Positions 7,509-14,945 of a stretch of 16,411 bases of DNA are shown piece by piece. The DNA comes from an uncultured Lachnospiraceae bacterium (GTDB lineage: Bacteria > Bacillota > Clostridia > Lachnospirales > Lachnospiraceae): NCBI GenBank assembly GCA_910586275.1, contig CAJUIM010000085.1:1-16411 (forward strand), read 5' to 3'. The position numbers and the translations under genes are program-made. Position 1 is the stretch's first letter. Every line of letters begins with the position of its first letter. A model generated the notes under the pieces. It was not told the DNA's origin. It saw only the letters and a program-made list of their open reading frames with translations, and ran no database searches.

Positions 7509-9329
7509 ATGTTTGACAAAAAATTTCTTTTTAGGGATAATGAAAATATAGGGGAGTCGTGCATACGGGTAAAAAGCGGGGATTTATACGGACCGGAACT
7601 GGGATACGGATTTGTGACGGAGAGGAACAGAAGGGAACAGGAATTGCTCCGGATTCCGGAACTGAACGCGGCTTTTGATACGGTATACTGGTATAGGAAC
7701 GAGGACATGACGGCAATTGGGGAGGATGGCCACGGGTGTTTTTTGGATTCCTGCGGGATCATGGATAAATATGCCGAAAGGGAAGGGCGGAGTCCGGGAA
7801 GCGGCGGAGCGGATGGGCAACGCAGGATTCCTTTGATTTTCAAACTGGATGTGCCCAAATCCGGCAATTACTTGATAACGGTGGACATAGAGGCCGGGGA
7901 GGACATGGGTGAGGTACTTCTCTTCGAAGGCCGCCGAAGACTGGTATTCCGAGGAACTATTTCGGCAGGGGAACAGTTCAGGCATGCATTTTTTGTGAAT
8001 GTATCGGATATTATACCGAGAGGCAGGACGGAACTGTATACAGACCGGACTGTGGATCTTGCGGTGGTGGCGGATGTTCCCCGCTTTACGCAGATCCGTG
8101 TTCAGGAGGCAGAATGCCCTACTTTGTATATAGCCGGGGATTCCACTGTGACAGATCAGAGCGCGGAATATCCTTATGCGCCGGGAACCAGCTATGCGGG
8201 CTGGGGGCAGATGCTGTCAGTTTTTCTTGAAGGGAAGATTGCAGTGTCCAACCATGCCCATTCCGGGCTGACTACGGGAAGTTTTCGGGGGGAGGGGCAT
8301 TATTCCGTTGTGGAGCAGGCCGGCCGGCCGGGGGACTTTATGTTTATTCAATTCGGCCATAATGACCAGAAGCTTCCGGAACTGAAAGCAGAGAAAGGGT
8401 ATAGGGAGAATCTGCATAGATACATAAAGGAAAGCCGCAGCCGGGGAATGTTTCCGGTTTTGGTAACGCCTGTTGCCAGGAATACTTGGAAGGGAAGCAG
8501 CGGCTGCTATAATGATTTGCTGGAAGAATATGCAAGGGTCTGCATTGCCGTGGGGAAAGAAACGGAGACACCGGTGCTGGATTTGCATGAGCATAGCTGC
8601 TTATGGATTAAGGAGCAGGGAGTGGAAGCCGTGAGGCCGTATTTTTTCCCCGGAGATTATGCCCATACCAATGATTTCGGGGCATGGAAAATGGCAGGAG
8701 TGATAGCCTGTGAAATAAGAAATGTCTGCGGGAACTTTGAGGCGGAAGGATACCGCTTCTTGGCCGGCTGCGTAACGAAGGCGGATTGCCGGGCAGAATG
8801 GAAACCGCAGGGACCGGCTGTGCTGCCTGTGAAACCGAAGTGTTTTGCGGATATTGTCAACCCGGAGGAAGGGGCTGACCCCTTAGATGAGATAGAAGGG
8901 ATTGCGGAAAAGGCAACCCGTGCGGATGCTTTGGGCATATTGATTAAAGCACTGCGTTACTTTCCGGTACTTGTATATAATGATATGTTTGACGATATTG
9001 TAGGGCATGAGTGGTATGCAGGGACTGTGGAATGTGCGTGGCAGAATGGGATGATCGGGGAGGAACTGGTGGAAAACAGGCACTTCTACCCTGAAAAAGA
9101 GATTTCCCTGGAAGAATTTCTGATGCTTGCGGTGAGTGCCTATAAAGGAAGAAGGCAATTGCCGGAAGAAAAGGAATGTATTTATGACAGCAGATGCAGC
9201 AGCTGTGCCAAGCCTTCCGTGCGTACGGCCTGTCTGCTGGGATGGATTGCGGAAGACGGCAGTGAGGATTTAGGAAGGGTACTGACGAAGGGCAGGATAG
9301 TGGAAATATGCCGGAAGATGATGATATAG
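7509..9329 (+). CDS. GDSL/SGNH rhamnogalacturonan acetylesterase-like protein with SLH-like C-terminus
   Basis: The 606-residue protein has three visible parts. Residues ~1-205 look like a beta-rich, galactose-binding-like domain (LGYGFV early; FKLDVPKSGNYLITVDIEAG later). Residues ~205-400 are an SGNH hydrolase: GDST with nucleophile S212, the later GHND (283-286), and DYAHTND holding D383 and H386, as in rhamnogalacturonan acetylesterases (YesT-like). Residues ~460-550 resemble S-layer homology repeats (FDDI..HEWYAGTVECAWQNGMI, then FYPEKEISLEEFLML). No signal peptide is seen, so this tail is odd. The ATG at 7509 is preferred because GGAG lies 9 bases upstream and the preceding stop is one base before it; 7494 would add five residues. 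It probably removes acetyl esters from imported rhamnogalacturonan-I. Confidence 0.85.
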   Translation: MFDKKFLFRDNENIGESCIRVKSGDLYGPELGYGFVTERNRREQELLRIPELNAAFDTVYWYRNEDMTAIGEDGHGCFLDSCGIMDKYAEREGRSPGSGGADGQRRIPLIFKLDVPKSGNYLITVDIEAGEDMGEVLLFEGRRRLVFRGTISAGEQFRHAFFVNVSDIIPRGRTELYTDRTVDLAVVADVPRFTQIRVQEAECPTLYIAGDSTVTDQSAEYPYAPGTSYAGWGQMLSVFLEGKIAVSNHAHSGLTTGSFRGEGHYSVVEQAGRPGDFMFIQFGHNDQKLPELKAEKGYRENLHRYIKESRSRGMFPVLVTPVARNTWKGSSGCYNDLLEEYARVCIAVGKETETPVLDLHEHSCLWIKEQGVEAVRPYFFPGDYAHTNDFGAWKMAGVIACEIRNVCGNFEAEGYRFLAGCVTKADCRAEWKPQGPAVLPVKPKCFADIVNPEEGADPLDEIEGIAEKATRADALGILIKALRYFPVLVYNDMFDDIVGHEWYAGTVECAWQNGMIGEELVENRHFYPEKEISLEEFLMLAVSAYKGRRQLPEEKECIYDSRCSSCAKPSVRTACLLGWIAEDGSEDLGRVLTKGRIVEICRKMMI

Positions 9330-9334
9330 GAAAG

Positions 9335-9372
9335 CGGAAAGGAGGATAAACGGAAAAGGAGGATAAACGGAA
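9335..9372 (+). repeat. Tandem purine-rich repeat containing two Shine-Dalgarno-like cores
   Basis: Two near-identical units (CGGAAAGGAGGATAAA, 16 bp, then the same with one extra A) are followed by the start of a third. Each contains AAGGAGG, yet neither is followed by a start codon at a useful distance. The ribosome site of the next gene is a separate, weaker GAGGAG ~12 bases before 9418. Short slippage duplication is the simplest explanation. Confidence 0.7.
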
Positions 9373-9417
9373 TTTACAAAGGATGGAAGATAAGAAGAGG
9401 AAGAGGAGTGGTGTGAG

Positions 9418-11583
9418 ATGGCAGCACAAAAAGGTGGATTTACGCTTCCGGGGGAGGCCGGGTATGAAGCGTTGACATTGAAGCTGGCCGAAAAATGGGG
9501 AGCGGATGTCATCCGGGACAGTGACGGGACGGTGCTTTCCGATGAAATTATTCAGGCAGGGTATGACATTTATTCTACGATATGCATTATCAGGGATCAT
9601 AATGAATGGGCTGCCGGAAACCAAGATAAGCTTCAGCAGACATTTCTGTGTACGCCGCCGGAACTTGCGGCAGAAAGCGGCGACGGATGCCGCTTGGAAA
9701 TAGGGCTGGCAGACAGTTTTTTTGCGGAGCAGTTTCGGGTTAACGACAGTGACGGGGCAATGAAATATTGGCAGGTATATGACAGGACTGCAAACCGTTT
9801 GCTGGATAAGGAGGAATGGGAATACAGGGCGGAAGAAGGGAAAGTGGCGGTAAGGAAGGCTATTCCTTGGCACCGTTATACGGTAAGCTTTTTGGCATAC
9901 CGCATATGGGAAGAGATTTCCATGTATAACCATACTACAAATCATTGGGAGAAGGAACATTTAATGCCGGTGGAACCGGCGTATGCGGAAACACAGGAAT
10001 ATTTGCTGGGATGGATGAAACGGTGGTGTGAAACCCACCCGGCAACTACGGTAGTCCGATTTACATCCATGTTTTATAATTTTGTATGGATATGGGGCAG
10101 CAGCGAGAGGAACCGCCAGCTGTTTTCGGACTGGGGCTCTTACGATTATACGGTGAGCGTGCCGATGCTGGATGCTTTTGCGGAGGAAAACGGTTATTCC
10201 ATGACGGCGGAAGACTTTATAAATAAAGGAAATCTGCATGTCACCCATATGCCGGGAGATGCACATAAAAAGGCTTGGATGGAATTTGTCAATCGGTTTG
10301 TGATCTCTTTCGGTAAGAAGCTGATTGATATTGTGCATGGATACGGGAAGAAAGCTTATGTTTTTTATGATGACAGCTGGGTAGGGATTGAGCCATATAA
10401 CGGACATTTTCAGGAGTTCGGTTTTGACGGCCTGATTAAGTGTGTTTTTTCGGGTTATGAGGCAAGGCTGTGTGCCGGGGTGGATGTGCCGGTGCATGAA
10501 TTGAGACTGCACCCGTATCTATTCCCGGTAGGGCTGGGCGGGGCGCCGACTTTTATGGAGGGCGGAAACCCTACCATGGAAGCTAAGCGGTTCTGGAACA
10601 GTGTACGGCGTGCGCTGCTGCGTCAGCCGGTAGAACGGATCGGATTGGGCGGATATCTGCACTTGGTGGAGGACTTTCCGGATTTCAGCGATTATATCGA
10701 AAAGGTTTCGGACGAATTCCGTCTGATCAAGGGTTTCCATAAGGAAGGGAAGCCCTATACGGTAAAAACAAAGGTGGCGGTATTGCACAGCTGGGGTAAG
10801 CTTCGCTCTTGGACTTTGTCCGGGCATTTTCACGAGACTTGGATGCATGATTTAATTCATGTGAATGAAGCGTTGTCGGGCCTTCCGGTGGAAGTATCTT
10901 TCATCAATTTCGAGGATATGAAAGCCGGCTGTCTGAAAGATGTGGATGTAGTGATCAATGCAGGGTATGCCGGGAGCGCATGGAGCGGAGGAGATGCTTG
11001 GGCAGAGGATGAGGCGGTCAGCCTGCTGACGGAATGGGTATACCGGGGCGGCAGCTTTATCGGCATTAATGAGCCGTCGGCAGTGCCGGGATATGATACT
11101 TATTTCCGTATGGCTCATGTATTGGGGATAGATGAGGATACCGGAGCGAGGGTATGCCATGGCAAATGGAGTTTTGAAGTGGCTCCGGACTGTGAGTTGA
11201 TACCGGAAGGCGTTACGGTTAAGACGAAAAAGAATCTATATCTGACGGACGGAAAGGCGAAGGTGCTGCTGGCAGACGGTCAGGAACCGCTGCTGACCGT
11301 ATATGAGTGCGGAAAGGGTAAGGGAATCTATTTGGCCGGATTTGAGTTAAATGCGGCAAACACCAGACTGTTATATCAGCTCATATTATATGCGGGCGGT
11401 GAGGAACTTTCCGGTTTGTATATGACAGATAACCTATACACAGAGTGTGCTTATTATGAGAAGAGCTGTCAGCTGGTAGTGATCAATAACAGCGATCAGG
11501 AGCAGAAGACTTCCGTGCGCACAGAGCAGGGCCGGAGGGAGACAGTGCTCAAGCCATATGAAACTATTTTTATGAAATTATAA
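9418..11583 (+). CDS. GH112 phosphorylase, probably D-galactosyl-beta-1,4-L-rhamnose phosphorylase
   Basis: The 721-residue protein matches GH112 phosphorylases along its whole length (family members are ~720-750). They split beta-galactosides with inorganic phosphate, giving alpha-galactose-1-phosphate. Marks include GGFTLPGEAGYEALTLKLAEKWG at the start, the AMKYWQVYDRT region near 115, and YDDSWVGIEPY at 317-327, where D319 aligns with the catalytic acid of the GDHWIGTEPY motif. A TIM barrel, a beta/Rossmann-like middle (VKTKVAVLHSWG onward) and a small C-terminal beta domain follow. Characterised members act on lacto-N-biose/galacto-N-biose or on galactosyl-rhamnose. The second is favoured because the next gene is an L-rhamnose mutarotase and the preceding ones are rhamnogalacturonan enzymes. 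No signal peptide; cytoplasmic. The family call is firm, the substrate is inference. Confidence 0.92.
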   Translation: MAAQKGGFTLPGEAGYEALTLKLAEKWGADVIRDSDGTVLSDEIIQAGYDIYSTICIIRDHNEWAAGNQDKLQQTFLCTPPELAAESGDGCRLEIGLADSFFAEQFRVNDSDGAMKYWQVYDRTANRLLDKEEWEYRAEEGKVAVRKAIPWHRYTVSFLAYRIWEEISMYNHTTNHWEKEHLMPVEPAYAETQEYLLGWMKRWCETHPATTVVRFTSMFYNFVWIWGSSERNRQLFSDWGSYDYTVSVPMLDAFAEENGYSMTAEDFINKGNLHVTHMPGDAHKKAWMEFVNRFVISFGKKLIDIVHGYGKKAYVFYDDSWVGIEPYNGHFQEFGFDGLIKCVFSGYEARLCAGVDVPVHELRLHPYLFPVGLGGAPTFMEGGNPTMEAKRFWNSVRRALLRQPVERIGLGGYLHLVEDFPDFSDYIEKVSDEFRLIKGFHKEGKPYTVKTKVAVLHSWGKLRSWTLSGHFHETWMHDLIHVNEALSGLPVEVSFINFEDMKAGCLKDVDVVINAGYAGSAWSGGDAWAEDEAVSLLTEWVYRGGSFIGINEPSAVPGYDTYFRMAHVLGIDEDTGARVCHGKWSFEVAPDCELIPEGVTVKTKKNLYLTDGKAKVLLADGQEPLLTVYECGKGKGIYLAGFELNAANTRLLYQLILYAGGEELSGLYMTDNLYTECAYYEKSCQLVVINNSDQEQKTSVRTEQGRRETVLKPYETIFMKL

Positions 11584-11592
11584 GAGACAAAC

Positions 11593-11802
11593 GGAACCGG
11601 AAACAGCATGGCGGCGGAATCCTCCCCAGAGGAATTGCTGTGGAAAAGACAGAAATTCCTCTGCTGGGAAGGGGGGGATTGCGCGGCTGTGGGGAACTGG
11701 AAACAGCACGGCGGCGGAATCCCCCCCAGAGGAATTGCTGTCGAAAAGACAGAAATTCCTCTGTTGGGAAGGGGGGGATTGCGCGGCTGTGCGGAACTGG
11801 AA
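11593..11802 (+). repeat. Two tandem 100-bp hairpin-forming repeat units
   Basis: Units at 11593-11692 and 11693-11792 are near-identical with a 100-bp period, and a third begins at 11793 (GGAACTGGAA) before breaking off. Each unit is almost wholly self-complementary. In unit 2, AATCCCCCCC (11718) pairs with GGGGGGGATT (11771-11780), CAGAGGAATT (11727-11736) with AATTCCTCTG (11754-11763), and CTGTC with GACAG around a GAAAA loop (11738-11752). The outer ends, ACAGC and GCTGT, also pair. Unit 1 has the same arms with G-for-C at the loop base. The period is not a multiple of three and open frames here overlap rhaM, so it is not coding. It lies in the operon leader of rhaM. Confidence 0.92.
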
Positions 11803-11818
11803 TAAGAGGCAATGGAAA

Positions 11819-12133
11819 ATGATCAGAAAAGGTTTTAAGATGAAGCTGAATGCGGGTCAGGAAGCGGAGTATGAGAAGAGACATAATGAACTTTGGCCGG
11901 AAATGCGGGATATGATTCATGAGCATGGCGGAAAGAATTATTCGATTTATCTGGACAGAGAGACTTTGACTTTGTTCGGGTACATTGAAATAGAAGATGA
12001 GGAACTGTGGAGCAAGGGAGCGGATACGGAAATTAATCGGAAATGGTGGGATTTCATGGCAGATATTATGGAGACAAATCCCGATAATAGTCCTGTTTCC
12101 GTTGACTTGGAACCGGTATTTCATTTGGATTAA
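11819..12133 (+). CDS. rhaM: L-rhamnose mutarotase
   Basis: The 104-residue protein interconverts alpha and beta anomers of L-rhamnose, feeding the isomerase RhaA with the form it uses. It begins MIRKGFKMKL like other RhaM proteins and has the same length (104). Y18 and H22 fall at the positions of the E. coli active-site residues. The WPEM, KNYSIYLDRET, RKWWDFM and NPDNSPVS segments are all family hallmarks. The frame is open back to 11735, but those residues are translated hairpin repeat, so the ATG at 11819 with AGAGG nine bases upstream is chosen. It is the last gene before a strong terminator. Its presence right after a GH112 enzyme is the best clue that rhamnose is released by that enzyme. 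Genes for RhaA, RhaB and RhaD are not in the window. Confidence 0.95.
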   Translation: MIRKGFKMKLNAGQEAEYEKRHNELWPEMRDMIHEHGGKNYSIYLDRETLTLFGYIEIEDEELWSKGADTEINRKWWDFMADIMETNPDNSPVSVDLEPVFHLD

Positions 12134-12152
12134 GAAGATGCAGTAGGAATCA

Positions 12153-12191
12153 GAAAAAGTCGGAATGCCCATATGGTATTTCGGCTTTTTC
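12153..12191 (+). terminator. Rho-independent terminator of the pectin operon
   Basis: GAAAAAGTCGGAATGCC pairs with the mirrored segment ending CGGCTTTTTC, closing on CCATATGG; the stem is about 19 bp with a few G-T wobbles and one bulged C. The descending arm carries five T. The A-rich ascending arm means the hairpin can also act on the opposite strand. It begins 20 bases after the rhaM stop. Confidence 0.85.
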
Positions 12192-12278
12192 CGTATTTTG
12201 CTCTGAATGGTAATTCACCCCAATTTTTGACAGGCCGATATAGTCTCTGCGTCATATATTTGTGTATGTAAAAATGAA

Positions 12279-12307
12279 TTGAAATGGTGTGGATAATGAA
12301 GTAAAAT
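12279..12307 (+). promoter_or_regulatory. Candidate promoter of the alpha/beta-hydrolase gene
   Basis: TTGAAA (12279-12284) and TAAAAT (12302-12307) are separated by 17 bp, each matching five of six consensus bases. Lying downstream of the terminator, it would let the hydrolase gene be expressed separately. The leader would be ~195 bases, unusually long. Confidence 0.45.
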
Positions 12308-12510
12308 ATAAGAGGCGATATCTCATGTGAGGTGGGATGTCTGATGGATTAAGAATAACCGCGTCATATGCAGGAACGAAAGAAGTGAAAACAAGGATCG
12401 TTCCATATAAGGGAGTGATCTGCAGGCATGCTGCGGAAAAGTCTGCTTGCAAAAGAAGCGGATTACTGTTAGTATGGTTGCATATCGGTGTATGAGGAAG
12501 GAGAAGATGT

Positions 12511-13332
12511 ATGGAATTGGAGGAGTATACGCTGTCCGTGCCGGGGCAGCGGACAGGAGAGGCAAAGCTTTTAGTCTATCGGATAGGAACAAATAAGAGT
12601 GCGCCGGACAGAAAACGCCCTATGGTAATTGTGTGCGGAGGGGGAGGCTATGAGAATATTTCGGATCGGGAGCAGGAGCCTATTGTGCTGCAGTTTCTCG
12701 CAATGGGATGTAATGCCTGCCTGCTGGAATATAGTGTGGCACCGAATGTATTTCCGACGGCACTATTGGAACTTGCAAGTGCGGTGGCATTAGTCAGAAG
12801 ATATGCAGGGGAATGGATGGTAGACAAAAATAAAATTATTACCTGCGGATTTTCGGCAGGCGGGCATTTGGCGGCCAGCTTGGGGGTATTCTGGAACCGG
12901 GAGAAAGTACACCGTCTGCTGAATGTAAGACCGGAAGATGTGAAGCCTAACGGACAGATTTTGTGTTATCCGGTGATTACTGCGGGAGAAAAAGCGCATC
13001 GTGGGTCGGTGGAGAAACTTCTGCGGATAGATTGTGAAGATAAGGAAAAACTGGATTTGGTATCTTTGGAAAAGCAAGTCACGTCAGATGTGCCGAAGAC
13101 TTTTCTCTGGCATACATTGACCGACCAAGCGGTACCGGTAGAAAATAGTCTGTACTTTGCGGATGCGTTGCATAAAAACGGTGTAAATTTTGAATTGCAT
13201 ATTTATCCTATGGGCGGGCATGGACTGTCGCTTGCCACGGAAGAAACAGGAGGTACTGACGAGGATATGATCCTTCCATATTGCGCAGGATGGATTGACA
13301 TGGTAAAGGCTTGGGTGAAACATAATTTTTAA
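12511..13332 (+). CDS. Alpha/beta-hydrolase, probable carbohydrate (acetyl-xylan/feruloyl-like) esterase
   Basis: The 273-residue protein has the BD-FAE/Aes-like esterase layout. An oxyanion-hole loop is CGGGGYENIS (residues ~44-53), the nucleophile elbow GFSAGGH places S115 in GxSxG, and the remaining triad is D205 (TLTDQAVPVENS) and H237 (YPMGGHGLS). Such enzymes remove acetyl or aromatic ester groups from plant polysaccharide fragments. No signal peptide, so cytoplasmic. It starts at 12511 behind AAGGAG. It follows the operon terminator and has a candidate promoter of its own, so it may form a second transcription unit. Its position suggests it removes acetyl groups the SGNH enzyme leaves, but the true substrate could be unrelated. 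Confidence 0.85.
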   Translation: MELEEYTLSVPGQRTGEAKLLVYRIGTNKSAPDRKRPMVIVCGGGGYENISDREQEPIVLQFLAMGCNACLLEYSVAPNVFPTALLELASAVALVRRYAGEWMVDKNKIITCGFSAGGHLAASLGVFWNREKVHRLLNVRPEDVKPNGQILCYPVITAGEKAHRGSVEKLLRIDCEDKEKLDLVSLEKQVTSDVPKTFLWHTLTDQAVPVENSLYFADALHKNGVNFELHIYPMGGHGLSLATEETGGTDEDMILPYCAGWIDMVKAWVKHNF

Positions 13333-13455
13333 CGGACATGCATGGCTTGTCTGCATAATATAGAAAACTCCGGAATACAATGAAGAAACGGTAACTATAC
13401 ATAATGAAGCGGTAGTGTCAGGTATGGAATTCTTGTAGGTACGGAGGTATTCAAT

Positions 13456-14874
13456 ATGGTATATTATGATAAGAAAGTGATTTACCTTTCGGAAGTGGAA
13501 TATGGAAATCGGGTAAAGGGAGCAGGGTTTGCCAGAATGGAGTGCCGGGGCGAGTCCTGTTCTTTTGATGTACATGTTTCCGGAATGAAGATGTTGGCAG
13601 AAAAGAAATATGACATTGCTGTCGTGTCAATAAGCGGAAAGGAATATTTGATTGGCAGGATATTTCTGCATAACGGGGCAGGGGAATGGAAAAAAGTCTA
13701 TACGGACGGGAAGGTAAGGGCAGCTTGGGAAGAAAATATAGAGGGAAGGGAATACGGGAACGGAGGCGCGGATAGGGAATTCGTTGGAAAAGATGGAGTA
13801 TCCTATAGGGAGATTGCCGAAATCCTAGTTAAGATATCGGATACTAAAGCGCTGGTTGGGAAGGTGCCGTATCAGGAAAAGGCAATGCAGGCAGCGGAAA
13901 TTACAGCAGCAGGGGATATATCCATAGAGAATGGGGGAGAAAAGAGAAGAAACGAAGGAAATGGGGTATGGAAATTTGTCCGTGGGGGGAAAAAGCAAGA
14001 GAATGGCGCGGAAGAGAGTAGGAGAAACGACAGGCAAATCGACGAAAATGCACAGGTAGGGCAGAAAAAAGAGAATAAACAGACAAAAAGAGAGGAGGCA
14101 GTGTTCGGCAACGGATGGTTTATTGAAAACGGAAGAATAAGAGAAAATGAGTATGCCGAAGAAAATAAGCGGGCCGGAGACAGAGAGACGGAGACAAACG
14201 AGACGGCAGAAGAAAATAGGCAGCCGCCGGAAAACGTGCAGATACGGGTAGGCAGACAGGATATGGGATATGGACAAGTGGGGGAAAGGGCATATTCGGA
14301 GAAGAACATGGAAGAAGCTTGGGAGGGCATCGATAGAGGTTCGGAGAGCGGAGCGCAGAAATCGGGGATCGGATTCGGAGAAGTCGGCGGGCCGCAGGAC
14401 AGATACAAAAAGGAAGTGGATAGGCAGCATAAAAATGCTGTAAGTAAAAGGAAAATGCAAAGTGCGGAAGGAAAAGATAAAAAGAACGGGAATGCAGAGG
14501 CGGAAGGAAGGATACAAATAGATGATGTGATATTGGACGATAAGTGGGGACAGCTGAAACAATTGTATTCTGTGGTGCATCCTTATGAAGACGACAGGCA
14601 ATACATAGCGATTCAGCCAAAGGATTTTGTGATTATGACAGGAGATTACCAACATTTGGCGAATAATAGTTTTTTGCTTCATGGATTTTATAATTACCGC
14701 CATATTGTATTAGGGCGGGAGAGGGACGGAAATTTCTATTTAGGCGTGCCGGGAGTGTATTATGAGAGGGAAAAGATGGTGGCATTAATGTTTGGCTTTG
14801 AGGCATTTGAGTGTAAAGGAGGGAGAGCGGAGGCCGGTGAATTTGGTTATTATTTGCGCAAAGTTAAAATATAA
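13456..14874 (+). CDS. DUF6128-like protein with long charged linker
   Basis: I recognise the C-terminal ~120 residues (354-472) as the domain called DUF6128 in Lachnospiraceae proteins: KQLYSVVHPYEDDRQYIAI, QHLANNSFLLHGFYNYRHI and GVPGVYYEREKMVALMFGFE. Its function is not known to me. The N-terminal ~95 residues form a compact, beta-like domain (KKVIYLSEVEYGNRVKGAG). Between them, ~95-350 is almost entirely Glu, Lys, Arg, Asn and Gly with hardly a hydrophobic residue and is probably disordered. No signal peptide or membrane segment is visible. It starts at 13456 behind GGAGG. The 123-bp gap before it holds a loose direct repeat (AATGAAG...CGGTA twice, ~25 bp apart) and no clear promoter. The link to the pectin genes is only positional. 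Confidence 0.75.
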   Translation: MVYYDKKVIYLSEVEYGNRVKGAGFARMECRGESCSFDVHVSGMKMLAEKKYDIAVVSISGKEYLIGRIFLHNGAGEWKKVYTDGKVRAAWEENIEGREYGNGGADREFVGKDGVSYREIAEILVKISDTKALVGKVPYQEKAMQAAEITAAGDISIENGGEKRRNEGNGVWKFVRGGKKQENGAEESRRNDRQIDENAQVGQKKENKQTKREEAVFGNGWFIENGRIRENEYAEENKRAGDRETETNETAEENRQPPENVQIRVGRQDMGYGQVGERAYSEKNMEEAWEGIDRGSESGAQKSGIGFGEVGGPQDRYKKEVDRQHKNAVSKRKMQSAEGKDKKNGNAEAEGRIQIDDVILDDKWGQLKQLYSVVHPYEDDRQYIAIQPKDFVIMTGDYQHLANNSFLLHGFYNYRHIVLGRERDGNFYLGVPGVYYEREKMVALMFGFEAFECKGGRAEAGEFGYYLRKVKI

Positions 14875-14905
14875 ATGCAGGAATATGCCTGATTGCGGAA
14901 ATGGA

Positions 14906-14927
14906 TTCCCATGATGCCTGATGGGAA
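14906..14927. terminator. Possible bidirectional hairpin between convergent genes
   Basis: TTCCCAT (14906-14912) and ATGGGAA (14921-14927) form a 7-bp stem with an 8-base loop in the 71-bp gap between two convergent stop codons. Neither side has a proper T-run, so termination is likely only partial. It is listed because it is the only hairpin in the gap. Confidence 0.3.
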
Positions 14928-14945
14928 GCCATGGGACAAAGTTTC

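Larger units (their letters stand above)
12134..12510. other. Intergenic region with terminator and candidate promoter
   Basis: This 377-bp gap holds the operon terminator (12153-12191) and a promoter-like pair (12279-12307). A TTGACA at 12227-12232 has no matching -10 at the right distance. The remaining ~200 bases before the next start show no convincing gene, tRNA or riboswitch that I can recognise. Short open frames here have no ribosome site and no recognisable product. Confidence 0.6.

Noticed and set aside
8944..9960. 338-codon open frame on the - strand
   Set aside because: It is antisense to the esterase and GH112 genes, whose motifs are clear, and shows only shadow-type composition.
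9335..11802. Short tandem repeats as a CRISPR array
   Set aside because: Repeats are directly abutting without unique spacers, and no cas genes are present.
11608..11822. Several overlapping + strand frames that could be small proteins
   Set aside because: They are translations of the 100-bp hairpin repeat in different frames; the period is not a multiple of three and no good ribosome site precedes them.
12215..12260. TTGACA at 12227 as promoter, or a remnant of an insertion sequence
   Set aside because: No -10 lies at 16-18 bp and no second end, target duplication or transposase fragment could be seen.
13825..14703. Long - strand frames with hydrophobic, membrane-like translations
   Set aside because: They mirror the purine-rich charged linker of the + strand gene; antisense of Glu/Lys-rich coding gives Phe/Leu/Ser-rich text.
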